A program made the translations under genes and the position numbers. Positions 28,864 through 37,950 of a stretch of DNA of 45,584 bases are shown here, one piece after another (within the stretch, counting starts at the first letter, position 1; each line of letters begins with the position of its first letter). The notes beneath the pieces are model-generated. The model was not told the origin of the DNA, did not search any database, and saw only the letters and a list, made by a program, of their open reading frames with translations. Origin of the DNA: Aureococcus anophagefferens (lineage: Eukaryota; Sar; Pelagophyceae; Pelagomonadales; Pelagomonadaceae). The stretch lies in contig NW_008705563.1 in the NCBI RefSeq assembly GCF_000186865.1, forward strand, positions 633,778 to 679,361. The letters are read 5' to 3'.

Positions 28864-30786
28864 ATGCCGACCGTCGGGCTGAACCGCGACGACCTCTTCG
28901 AGCGGCTCGGCAAGACGTACACGCAGGAGGAGTTCGAGCTCCTCTGCTTCGAGTTCGGCGTCGAGCTCGACGACGTGACGTCGGAGGCCGAGGCGGCGTC
29001 GAAGATGGGCATGGACGCGGCGACGATCAAGGCCAAGGGCCTGTCGAGCGCCGTCGAGTACGCCATCGACGTGCCGGCGAACCGCTACGATCTGCTGTGC
29101 ATGGAGGGCATGGCGCGCGCGCTGCGCATCTTCCTCGGCCTCGAGCCGACGCCGCAGTTCGAGCTCGTCGAGCCCGAAAAGCGCTACACGATGACCGTCG
29201 ACTCGGACAGCACGAACGCGATCCGCCCCTTCGTGTGCTGCGCCGTGCTCCGGGGCGTGAGCTTCGAGGACCCGCGCGTCTACAAGTCGTTCATCGACCT
29301 GCAGGACAAGCTCCACCAGAACATCTGCCGCCGGCGGACGATCGTCGCCATCGGCACGCACGACCTGGCGACGCTGACGCCCGAGTTCACCTACGCGGCC
29401 CGCGCGCCGGAGACCATCGACTTCGTGCCGCTGACGGAGACGGACAAGTCCTGGAAGGCGAAGGCGCTTTTGGACCACTACAAGGCCGCCGCGGAGTGCA
29501 AGCACCTCAAGCCCTACTGCGGCATCATCTACGACGCGCCGAACTACCCCGTCATCCGCGACGCCGCGGGCGTCGTCCTCTCCCTGCCGCCCATCATCAA
29601 CGGCCGCCACAGCCGCATCCAGGCCCACACGACGGACGTGTTTATCGAGTGCACGGCGACGGACGAGTACAAGGCGAACGTCGTCTGCAACACGATGGTC
29701 GCCATGTTCTCCGAGTACTGCGCCTTCAAGGTCGAGCCCGTCGACGTCGTCTATACGTCGAACGGCGCGGTGACGCGCACGGTCGCCACGCCGGACCTCG
29801 CGCCGCGGTCGATGACCGCGAAGCTCGACGACATCCGCGGCGTCGTCGGGTTGACGGACGCGGAGCTCACGGCCCGGGGGGCCTGCGCGCTCGCGGAGAA
29901 GATGCAGCTGGCGCCGGCGACCTACGACGCGGCCACGGACGAGGTCACGGTCGCCGTGCCCTGCACGCGGTCCGACATCCTGCACGCGGTCGACGTGGCC
30001 GAGGACGTCGGCATCGCGTACGGCTACAACAACGTGCCCGAGAAGCTCCCGAAGACGACGACGACGGGCGGGCCGACGCGCCTGAACGCGTTCAGCGACC
30101 TGCTGCGCGACGAGGTGTCGCGCGCGGGCTACGTCGAGATCCTCACGCACGGTCTGTGCCGCTTGGACGAGCAGTTCGACAAGCTGGGCCACGGCGACCG
30201 CGCGGACGAGAAGGCGAAGGCCGTGACGCTGTCGAACCCGTCGTCCGAGGAGTTCGAGATCGTGCGCACGTCGCTCCTCGTGGGCGCCCTCAAGACGCTC
30301 CAGCACTCGAAGAGCCACGCGGTCCGCGGCGGCCTCAAGCTCTTCGAGGTCTCGGACGTCGTCGCGCGCGACGCGGCCGCGGACGTCGGCGCGACGAACG
30401 CGCGCAAGCTCGTGGCGACGTACACGGGCGCGACGGCGGGCTTCGAGGTCATCCACGGCCTCGCGGACCGCATCCTCGCGTGCGCGCGCGTGCCGCCCAC
30501 GGATTCCTACGCCGGCAACAGCCTCAAGGGCTACGACGCGGCCAAGGCCGCGGCGTCGGAGGTCCACTACGCCGTGGACCCCGTCGACGACCCGACCTAC
30601 TTCCCGGGGCGCTGCGCGCACATCGTGCTCGTCGCGAGCGACGGCGCGAAGACGCCCATCGGCACGATGGGCATCGTCCACCCGGCGGTCCTCGCGAACT
30701 TCGACATCGACTACCCGACGTCGGCCATCGAGCTCGACGTCGAGGCCCTCGCGGGCTGCCGGGCCTGCCCGCCCTGCGGCTGCTAG
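28864..30786 (+). CDS. FARSB: Phenylalanyl-tRNA synthetase beta subunit, cytosolic type
   Basis: A 640-residue protein of the archaeal/eukaryotic PheRS beta class, which with the alpha subunit charges tRNA-Phe. The start PTVGLNRDDLFERLGKTYT matches the family N-terminus. Other family marks: FEFGVELDDVTSE, EYAIDVPANRYDLLCMEG, the B3/4 region (QNICRRRTIVAIGTHDL), PIINGRHSRI, YGYNNVPEKLP, THGLCRLDEQFDKLG, and NPSSEEFEIVRTSLLVGALKTL. The C-terminal catalytic-like fold ends FPGRCAHIVL, IGTMGIVHPAVLANFDI and SAIELDVEAL. Length is close to the human protein plus a short tail (AGCRACPPCGC). The chosen ATG at 28864 matches the conserved start. Intronless. Its stop is 51 bp from the convergent SNARE stop. 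Confidence 0.95.
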   Translation: MPTVGLNRDDLFERLGKTYTQEEFELLCFEFGVELDDVTSEAEAASKMGMDAATIKAKGLSSAVEYAIDVPANRYDLLCMEGMARALRIFLGLEPTPQFELVEPEKRYTMTVDSDSTNAIRPFVCCAVLRGVSFEDPRVYKSFIDLQDKLHQNICRRRTIVAIGTHDLATLTPEFTYAARAPETIDFVPLTETDKSWKAKALLDHYKAAAECKHLKPYCGIIYDAPNYPVIRDAAGVVLSLPPIINGRHSRIQAHTTDVFIECTATDEYKANVVCNTMVAMFSEYCAFKVEPVDVVYTSNGAVTRTVATPDLAPRSMTAKLDDIRGVVGLTDAELTARGACALAEKMQLAPATYDAATDEVTVAVPCTRSDILHAVDVAEDVGIAYGYNNVPEKLPKTTTTGGPTRLNAFSDLLRDEVSRAGYVEILTHGLCRLDEQFDKLGHGDRADEKAKAVTLSNPSSEEFEIVRTSLLVGALKTLQHSKSHAVRGGLKLFEVSDVVARDAAADVGATNARKLVATYTGATAGFEVIHGLADRILACARVPPTDSYAGNSLKGYDAAKAAASEVHYAVDPVDDPTYFPGRCAHIVLVASDGAKTPIGTMGIVHPAVLANFDIDYPTSAIELDVEALAGCRACPPCGC

Positions 30787-30837
30787 GACCCATGCGGCGC
30801 CGCGCCTCCCTCTCCCCCCCGCCTAATCCCGGACCCG

Positions 30838-31237
30838 TTAGAAGAAGACGACGAGGTAGAAGAGCACGACCGCCGTGATGGACAGCCCCGTGAGCAGCGC
30901 GCACCACCGCTTCCCGCCCGCCTTCCTCACGAGCTCCTCCGTCTTCCGCGTGAGCATCCGCAGGCCGTCGTCGACCTCGTCGATGCTCGCCTAGAGGGCG
31001 CCGCGGGTAGAACATCGGTCGGTCTCGGCGCGCGCGCGCGCGGCGGTCGAGGAGCGGCGCGCGCGCGCGCGCCGCGGCGCGCACCTCGACGTCGTCGAGG
31101 AGCGCGTTCTGCGACTCGAGCTCCTCGTTGATGTTCAGGCCCATGGCGTGGAGGCGCCCGACGGCGTCGGAGAGCTCGCCGAGCGCCTCGTCCTGCTCGG
31201 CCTCGAAGTCCTGCAGGCTTCGTCGTCCCTCGGCCAT
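30838..31237 (-). CDS. Small Qc-SNARE (Bet1 / syntaxin-6-8-like)
   Basis: Exons 31237-31085 and 30990-30838 (153 nt each) encode 101 residues. Almost the whole protein is a SNARE motif: LSDAVGRLHAMGLNINEEL, then ESQNALLDDVE (with the zero-layer Gln), joined by splicing to ASIDEVDDGLRMLTRKTEEL. A C-terminal anchor follows (WCALLTGLSITAVVLFYLVVFF). The 94-nt intron (30991-31084) is a conventional GT-AG intron (GAG|GTGCGC ... CTCTAG|GCG). ATG 31237 has a strong context (GAGCCATGG). A short N-terminus without an Habc domain fits Bet1-type Qc-SNAREs of ER-Golgi traffic, but an upstream exon cannot be excluded. Confidence 0.75.
30991..31084 (-). other. Conventional spliceosomal intron in the SNARE gene
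   Basis: A 94-nt GT-AG intron, mostly alternating CG runs (31029-31041 and 31057-31080), with TTCTACC as a possible branch site about 15 nt before CTCTAG. It shares no sequence with the introners. Confidence 0.75.
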
Positions 31238-31380
31238 GGCTCGCGCGCCGGCGACGGGTGCGCGAGCGCGCGCGTCGTCGGCCGCGGCGCTCGACGCGCA
31301 CCGCGCGGAGAGGCCTCCTCGACTGCTCGACACCGATGAGCGGCACCTTGCACCGACGGAGCCGTCCCCACTCCTCGAGG

Positions 31381-34035
31381 TTACGCGAAGGGCTTCACCT
31401 CGGTCTTGTCCCGCTCGAGGGCGACGAGGACGGCCTCGGTGATGCGCGCCACGAGCGCCGGGTCCGGCGCGCCGGCGCCCCGCGAGTCGCCGGCCGGCGC
31501 CGGCCGCGGCGCGGCGGCGGCGGCGAGCTTGCCGACGGCCTCGAGCGTCGCGCGCTGCGCGTCGCGGAGCTCGGCGACGTCGGTGGCGTTGCGCGAGATG
31601 TCGGCGGAGAGCGAGTCCATGCGGGCGATGGCAGCGCCCAGCTGGGGCCCCTTGCCCCGGTGGTGCGGCGACGCGAGCGACCGCTTCGACGACGCGCGGC
31701 CGAGGCCGCGCTTCGACGCGCCCGGCGAGAGGACGCGGCCCGCCGCGTCGGGCGAGTCCTCGGGGATGGGCGGGCTCGACTCGTCGTCGTCGTCGCCGTG
31801 GACGCTGTCGAAGCCGTCCATCGTGACCCAGTCGCGGCGCGTCGCGGCGATGACGGCCTTCTTCGACCAGAGCTTCATGCGGATGAGCGTCTGGGCGTTG
31901 AGGTGCGACTCGCGGCGCTCCGCGTTGGGCGCGTCCTCGAGCCGGTCGAAGGACCCGTGCTTCGGGAACGATTTCGAGGAGTGGAGCTTCGGCTTCGCGG
32001 AGTCGTCCTCCTTGCCGTCGTCCGCGGCGACCGTTGCGACCTCCCCGCGCGTGTGGCGGAGCAGGGCGGAGAAGCGCGCGCGCACCGTCGCCGCCGCGCC
32101 CTGCCGCCGCAGGTGCCGCGAGTCCGCGGCGTCGCCCGCCTCCGCGCTGCCCTCCTCCGGTTTTTGCACTAATGTCAGATTGTAGGGCGACGACAGGATC
32201 TGGACCATCTCCGCGTGGCGCTTCTCGCAGAGCTGCAAAAAGCGCGCCTCGACGTTGGGGAAGTGCTCCGCGAGGTAGACCAACGCCTTCCGGTTCAGCG
32301 TGAAGAGCTCGCACGTGTTCCGCGCGCGGACCGTGAAGGGGTGCTTCGCCTCGTGCGCGAGGAACAACGCGTACTCGCAGAAGTAGTCGCCTGTCTCGTA
32401 GGTGCGCACGATGACGTTCGGGTCGCAGGACAGCGCCTCGCCCACGGCCGCGTCGTGGAAGAGCGCGTCGCCGCGGCCGCTCGACATGATGTAGAGGTCG
32501 TTGCCGAAGTGGTTCTCGCGGACGACGGGCTCGTGGCGGTGCGCGAGCTGGGGCGTGAGGCGCAGCGAGAGCTGCGCCGTCGCCTCGTCGCCGACGTTGC
32601 CGAGGTCGTAGATGAACGTGATGCCCTGCAGGCGCGCGGTGTTGATCGACTCGAGGACCTCGGCCCGGAGCGTGCGCGGCAGCTCCTCCAGGATCTGCGG
32701 CTCGTCCCAGACCGTCGTCCGCTTCCACATGTGGCTGTAGTGGTTCCGGATCCGCGCCTGGAGCGCGACGGGCAGCTTCCGGAACCGCATGTAGGCGTTG
32801 ATCGCGTCGATCTTCTCCCGGATCATCTCCGCGGACTTGTCCTCCTGCGTCAGGATGGCCGTGACCTCGCCCATGATGTAGCCGAGGCTGCACGTGCCCA
32901 CGAACTGGACGATGATGGACCAGAGCATCTCCTCGCTGCTGTGCGGCGACACGTCGCCGTAGCCCACGGTCGTCAGCGTCGTCACGGCCCAGTAGAGCGC
33001 GATGGTGTAGAGCCGGAGCGTCGTCGGCTTCGCGCACTCCGTGCCCGCGCCACCGATGCCGCCGCCGGCTTCCTCGTTCTGCCGCGCGATGGGCACGAAG
33101 CACGACTGCGTGTAGTAGTTCGTCACCCAGGACCGCTTGGACCCGTCGAGGACGTCCGGCCGGTTCGGGTCGGCGATGATGACGAGCACGCACGCGGCGA
33201 GGTGCGACAGCACCATGATGAAGAGCACCAATCGCGAAAAGCGGATCGCGTCCGTGAACGTCGACTCGGACGGCGCGGAGTCGCCCCACTGGTCCATGGT
33301 GCGCATGAGCTTGACGAGCCGAATAATCCGCAGCAGCCGCACCATCTTCATCGTCTTGAGGATCTTGATGAGGAAGCTCAAAGACCGCAGCGCGCCCGAC
33401 CCGTCCTTGCAGCCCGCGAGCGCGTTCAGGATGTGGTTGAAGGGCACGGACGCCGCGAAGTCCAGCAGGAACCAGCCCCGCACGTAGTGCTCCGCCACCG
33501 TGCGCCGCTTCTTCACGAGCGCGCCCTGGACCCAGATCGCCGTGTTGAACGTGATCACGCAGTCGCCGAGCAGCACGAGGTCCAGCGTCAGGTTGAAGAG
33601 CTCCATGGGGTCGGACCAGGGGTTCACGCAGCCCCGCGCGGGAAAGGCCATCTGGAACGGCGTCATGACAACGCAGAGCAGGATGACGACGACCATCGCC
33701 GAGTCCCAGCGCACGTGGAACGTCCCCAGCGGGTGCATCATGGGGCACAGGATGTCGAGGACGATCAACAACCGCTGGAGCCGCGTGTGCTTCTCCTCGA
33801 CGACGTTCTCGCGCTCGACGACGCGCAACCGCTCGGGCCCGAAGTGGCTCTGGCACTTGAGCTCGAAGCCGGACACGACGAGCGTCTTGTTCAGGACGTC
33901 CGCGGCCGTCTTCGGCCGGCCCTTGACGAAGAAGGACCCCGTGCTGCTCGTGCGCCGGTACGCGCGCGCGATGGGCTCGCCGATCTTCTGAATGTCTTTA
34001 GCGATCTCCGAGGTGAGCACGCGCCGCGACGCCAT
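31381..34035 (-). CDS. Voltage-gated K+ channel with C-terminal cNBD-like domain
   Basis: An 884-residue, apparently intronless protein. Six spans lie between about residues 100 and 400. S4 near 215-245 has regularly spaced basic residues (KILKTMKMVRLLRIIRLVKL). The selectivity filter is TTLTTVGYGDVSP near 355. The S6/C-linker passes into REKIDAINAYMRFRKLPVALQ, followed by a cyclic-nucleotide-binding-like fold (FGNDLYIMSSG, then YFCEYALF). The architecture is that of KCNH, HCN and plant Shaker channels. In the phosphate-binding cassette the usual Arg is replaced (about KHPFTVRA), so cAMP or cGMP binding may be lost, as in KCNH channels. The last 270 residues are charged and low complexity. 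Confidence 0.9.
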   Translation of the reverse strand: MASRRVLTSEIAKDIQKIGEPIARAYRRTSSTGSFFVKGRPKTAADVLNKTLVVSGFELKCQSHFGPERLRVVERENVVEEKHTRLQRLLIVLDILCPMMHPLGTFHVRWDSAMVVVILLCVVMTPFQMAFPARGCVNPWSDPMELFNLTLDLVLLGDCVITFNTAIWVQGALVKKRRTVAEHYVRGWFLLDFAASVPFNHILNALAGCKDGSGALRSLSFLIKILKTMKMVRLLRIIRLVKLMRTMDQWGDSAPSESTFTDAIRFSRLVLFIMVLSHLAACVLVIIADPNRPDVLDGSKRSWVTNYYTQSCFVPIARQNEEAGGGIGGAGTECAKPTTLRLYTIALYWAVTTLTTVGYGDVSPHSSEEMLWSIIVQFVGTCSLGYIMGEVTAILTQEDKSAEMIREKIDAINAYMRFRKLPVALQARIRNHYSHMWKRTTVWDEPQILEELPRTLRAEVLESINTARLQGITFIYDLGNVGDEATAQLSLRLTPQLAHRHEPVVRENHFGNDLYIMSSGRGDALFHDAAVGEALSCDPNVIVRTYETGDYFCEYALFLAHEAKHPFTVRARNTCELFTLNRKALVYLAEHFPNVEARFLQLCEKRHAEMVQILSSPYNLTLVQKPEEGSAEAGDAADSRHLRRQGAAATVRARFSALLRHTRGEVATVAADDGKEDDSAKPKLHSSKSFPKHGSFDRLEDAPNAERRESHLNAQTLIRMKLWSKKAVIAATRRDWVTMDGFDSVHGDDDDESSPPIPEDSPDAAGRVLSPGASKRGLGRASSKRSLASPHHRGKGPQLGAAIARMDSLSADISRNATDVAELRDAQRATLEAVGKLAAAAAPRPAPAGDSRGAGAPDPALVARITEAVLVALERDKTEVKPFA

Positions 34036-34429
34036 GGCGGCCGACGGTGCGCCGCGCGCTCACCTATGCGTCTCGAGCCGCGGTGGGTCGCTCCACACGC
34101 TTTGGGACCGGCACACGCGCCGGCGCACCGCGCCGCGCCCGTCGCTCCCGGCCGCGTCACGCCCTACCGGGATGCCAGTGCGAAAAGAGCAGCCGGGCTG
34201 CTAACCCACTCCTCTCACCGGTAGATTTGGGACGGCAAGCATTGTGCATCTACCCGCGAAATCGACGTTGTGGTCGAGGTTGGCAACGTTCCCCAGTGAG
34301 GAATCGACACAAGAAGGCTGTGCGACCAGAGTTGCCGTCGCCCGAATCTCGCGCCGCCTCGCTGCAGCGCTCGCGCGCGCCGCCAAACCACAAAAGACAC
34401 ACACCGCTCGACGCGCGCGCGGCGCCGGC
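34036..34429. promoter_or_regulatory. Divergent promoter region, K+ channel / 6PF2K
   Basis: 394 bp between divergent ATGs. The half near 34200-34320 is less GC-rich. An open frame precedes the 6PF2K ATG but begins with GTG at 34244 and is not counted as coding. I see no other gene here. Confidence 0.5.
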
Positions 34430-36501
34430 ATGGCGCCGCGCGCGGCCGCGCTCCTCGAGGCCTGCGCCGCGTCGGCTTTCGCCGGCGCGGCGTTCTGCTG
34501 CGCCTGGCGCGCGACGAGCCGCCTGCTCGACGCGCGGGCGCGGCTCGACGCGGCGTCGCTGCTGGAGGACGCGCCCGAGGACGAGGACGAGTCGCTCCTC
34601 GGCGGCCACGCGTTCTACGAGGTCACGCCGTCGACGCGGTCGACGCGCGACGAGGTCCGCGCGGTGAAGCGCGTCGCGTCGAACCAGTCGCTCTGCTGCC
34701 CGTCGTCGAGCGGCGAGGGCTCGTCGGCGGACCGGGGCCTGACGGCCTTTGGCGACGCGGACGGCACCTTCGGCTCGAAGAACAAGTTGGTGGTGGCGAT
34801 GGTCGGCCTGCCCGCGCGCGGCAAGTCCTACCTCGTGAAGATGCTCGTGCGCTACCTGTCGTGGATCGGCTTCCCGACGCGCATCTTCAACGTCGGCGAG
34901 CTGCGGCGGCGGCGGGGCCTCGCGGGCGCGACGGCGGAGTTCTTCGCCAATACCCAAGAAGCGCGGAACGAGCGCGAGCGCCTCGCGATGCTCTGCCAGG
35001 AGGACATGTACGCGTGGCTCGACGGCCAGCCGTCGTCCTGCGTCGCCATCTTCGACGCGACGAACACGACGGTGGCGCGGCGCGAGGCGCTCGCGCGGCG
35101 CTGCGCGGAAGCGGGCGGCGACGTGTCGCTCGTCTTCGTCGAGTCCATCTGCGACGACCCCGTCGTCCTCGAGCGCAACTACCGCATGAAGCTGCAGAAC
35201 GCGGACTACAAGGGCACGGACCCGGCGTCGGCCCTCGCGGACTTCGTGCGGCGCGTCGAGGAGTACGAGTCGCGCTACGAGACCATCGACGACGGCGAGG
35301 AGAGCGCCTACGTGAAGCTCATCAACGTCGGCGAGAAGGTGATCACGCGGCGCTGCAGCGGCTACCTGACGTCGCACCTCAGCTTCTTCCTGGGCAACGT
35401 GCACATCGCGCCGCGGCGCATCTGGCTCGCGCTGCACGGCGAGAGCCGCGCGCAGGTCGAGGGCGCGCAGGTCGGCGCCATCTCCGGCGGCCTCACGGCG
35501 CGGGGGCAGGTCTTCGCGAAGCGGCTCGCGGCCTTTGTGTCCGAGGCGCACGCCAAATTTCGCGCGGACTTTGGGCTCGGCGACGAGGCGTTGGTCGTGC
35601 TGACGGGCAACGCGCCGATCCACGGCGAGACCGTGCGGCCCCTGCTCCAGGGCGCGCGCCGGGGCGACGGGTTGGCTTCCGAGCCCGCGGTGCTCACGAG
35701 CTCGCTGCTCAACGAGCTCTGCGGCGGCGACTTCGACGGGCTGAGCGCCGCGGAGTTCGTCGAGCGCTACCCGCAGATCTGGCAGAAGCGCATGGCGGAC
35801 AAGCTGCGATTCCGCTACCCGGGCGCGGGCGGCGAGTCCTACCCAGGGCAGCAAAAGAGAGCGAAATTCCCAACTTCAAAGGCTCATATCTCGGCCGTTT
35901 TCCACTCGTTTTGGCTGATTTTTGGACGAGCGATCATCTCTTGGAACGGTCTCGAAGCGTGGATGCTTTTTCCGGAACGCGCGCGCGCGGAACACTCACG
36001 TTGAAGCGACGTTGAATCACCCTTTTGCTGCCCAGGTCCTACCTCGACGTCATCGCGCGGCTCCGGCCCATCCTCATCGAGCTCGAGCGGCAGAAGCGGT
36101 CCGTGCTCCTCGTGTCGCATCTCGCGGTGCAGCGCTGCCTCTACTCCTACTTCACGGGCACGGACATCGAGGCCATCCCCTACCTGCCGCTGCCGAGCGG
36201 CGCCGTGCTCGAGCTCACGCCGACGCCCCACGGCACGACGGTGGAGACGCACGTGCTCCTCGCGGACGACGAGGTCGTCGAGGCGACGTCGCCGGTGACG
36301 CCGCTGGCGCCGCCGTCGGACACGCCGCCCCTGGCGCGCAAGCGGCGCCAGCGGCCCGCCGTGTCGCCCCACCACTCCGTCGCGACGCCCCCGGCGCACT
36401 TCCGGGGCCGCGTCGGCTCCGACGACCTCGACGTCGCCTCCGTCGGGAGCCTGGGCGCGCTGCTGCGGGCGTCGACCATCGACGAGGACGCGGCGAGCTA
36501 A
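34430..36501 (+). CDS. 6-phosphofructo-2-kinase / fructose-2,6-bisphosphatase, altered phosphatase site
   Basis: Exons 34430-35835 and 36036-36501 encode 623 residues. A hydrophobic N-terminus (about 1-30) is followed by a Ser-rich region. The kinase domain has Walker A GLPARGKSY (near 126), FNVGELRR, FDATNTT, and ESICDDPVVLERNY. The phosphatase domain aligns through LHGESRAQVEG, GGLTARGQVFAKRL, NELCGGDFDGLS and GESYLDVIARLRPILIELER, with a second catalytic His in LLVSHLAVQRCL. Two catalytic positions are not standard: the RHG motif reads LHG, and the usual Arg-containing motif after VLT reads GNAPIHGETV. The enzyme may therefore be mainly a kinase making fructose-2,6-bisphosphate. The 200-nt intron is an introner; splicing restores GESYLD. 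Confidence 0.88.
35844..36035 (+). mobile_element. Introner element copy 4 (in 6PF2K gene, sense orientation)
   Basis: A 192-bp element whose body runs in the same direction as its host gene, unlike the other three. Inverted repeats GGGCAGCAAAAGAGAG and CACCCTTTTGCTGCCC match at 14 of 16. Duplication GTCCTACC at 35836-35843 and 36036-36043; here the flanking bases do not match, so 8 bp is the real length. The intron is 35836-36035, 200 nt, GT-AG. Confidence 0.95.
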
Positions 36502-36504
36502 ACA

Positions 36505-37950
36505 TTAGGCCTCCTTCGTCTCCGGCGCCGCGCCCTTCGTCGGGCTCGCGGCCGCGCGCGGCGACGCGGGCTGGAACGACGCGAGGCGCCGGAGGCCCTC
36601 GAGGGACGCCTCGATGGACTCGCTGTCGCCCTTGATGAGATTGTACCACGTGAGCGTCGGGAAGTCGCTGATGTCCGAGCCCACGGGCCGCTCGAGGCAC
36701 GCGGCGACGCTGAGCGCGCCGCGGTACACAAAGGCCTGCGTCACCAGACGCACGACGGACGACGCCAGCACGATGGCCACGGTCGCCGCGGACCGCGACG
36801 ACCGCCGCACGGCCGTCAGGATCTGGTCGCAGCGGATCGCGTCGTCGTCGTCCGCGTCGTCGCAGAACGCGTGCCGCATCTCGACGCCCGCGGCCAACCC
36901 GCCCTGGAGCGCGCTGATCATCAGCGAGATGTCGATGAGCATCGACAAGAGATGCAAATAGGAGAAGGGGTACTGGAAGTTCATGGTCCCGAAGAGGCCG
37001 CCGCACGCGTTCTTGCCCGCGTCGAGCTTCTCCGCCACGAGCTTCCGCGCCCACGCCGGCGCCCTCGACGCGCCCGGCAGGTGGCCCTCGAAGGCGTCCT
37101 CCCACAGGCGCTGGTGCCAGGCCCAGACCGAGTTGAAGCGGAACGCGTGCGCGTCGGGCCCGAGCAGCGCGGCCTCCTCGGGCGTCGCGAGCCCCACGGC
37201 GACTAGATCGTCCGTCGACGTGTCGCCGATGAGCTCCTTGCAGGAGATCGCGTACATCAACAGCGACAGCCGCCGCACGGCCGCGATCGCGCCCCGGTCC
37301 TCGCGCGACCCGCTGGAGAACCAGATGCCCGCGTAGCCCGTGAGCGTCTCCGTCATCGCCCAGAACGCGCCGACCTTGTCCCGGCAGAGCTGGTACTTGC
37401 CCAGCGAGCTCTTGAGGTAGCCCGTCAGCAGGAACGCCATGAACACGGAGAAGCTGTTGCCCGCGACGGCGAGCTCGTGGAACGAGCCCGCCCGGGCGTG
37501 GGACTGGGCCGCGGCGTAGACGCCGAAGGCCTCGATGGCCAGGAGCCGCAGCAGCGACGACCAGCCGTTGATCTCGTAGCCGGCGACGGCGCGCCGGTCC
37601 TTCGTGAAGATGGTCTTCCAGGGGCTGAAGAGCACGCGCCGCGTGTCGTACTTGAGGATGTGCGGCGGCTGGACGCCGCCGCCGCCCGTCCGCCGGTACG
37701 ACGCCTGGTAGGTCACCGCGCCGTCGCGCGAGCTGAAGTGGCGGACCTCGTCCGCCGCCGCGAGGCCGTGGCGGACCTGCTTCAGCGCGCCGCTCCCGGC
37801 GAACGTCGTCGCGTTGAGCGCGCCGCTCGCGACGGTCGTCGTCGCGTTGAGCGTGGCCTTCGTCGCTTTCTTCGTGACGTCGACGGCCATGTTCGCCGGG
37901 GCGACGACGAACTTCGTCGGCGAGAGCTTGATGGTCGCGTTGGGAGACAT
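36505..37950 (-). CDS. Bestrophin-like anion channel
   Basis: A 481-residue protein. The first 60 residues are Ala/Thr/Asn-rich with imperfect repeats (ATLNATTTVASGALNATTFAGSGAL). The membrane part carries bestrophin-family features: a first helix pair around LLRLLAIEAFGVYAAA and GNSFSVFMAFLLTGYLKSSLGKYQLCRDKVG, a middle helix near FNSVWAWHQRLWEDAF, the segment FQYPFSYLHLLSMLIDISLM, and an acidic loop after the last span (LERPVGSDISDF). It is closer to plant and algal bestrophin-like proteins than to animal ones (impression). Such channels carry Cl- or bicarbonate. Its stop codon is 3 bp from the 6PF2K stop, so 3' UTRs overlap. Confidence 0.7.
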   Translation of the reverse strand: MSPNATIKLSPTKFVVAPANMAVDVTKKATKATLNATTTVASGALNATTFAGSGALKQVRHGLAAADEVRHFSSRDGAVTYQASYRRTGGGGVQPPHILKYDTRRVLFSPWKTIFTKDRRAVAGYEINGWSSLLRLLAIEAFGVYAAAQSHARAGSFHELAVAGNSFSVFMAFLLTGYLKSSLGKYQLCRDKVGAFWAMTETLTGYAGIWFSSGSREDRGAIAAVRRLSLLMYAISCKELIGDTSTDDLVAVGLATPEEAALLGPDAHAFRFNSVWAWHQRLWEDAFEGHLPGASRAPAWARKLVAEKLDAGKNACGGLFGTMNFQYPFSYLHLLSMLIDISLMISALQGGLAAGVEMRHAFCDDADDDDAIRCDQILTAVRRSSRSAATVAIVLASSVVRLVTQAFVYRGALSVAACLERPVGSDISDFPTLTWYNLIKGDSESIEASLEGLRRLASFQPASPRAAASPTKGAAPETKEA

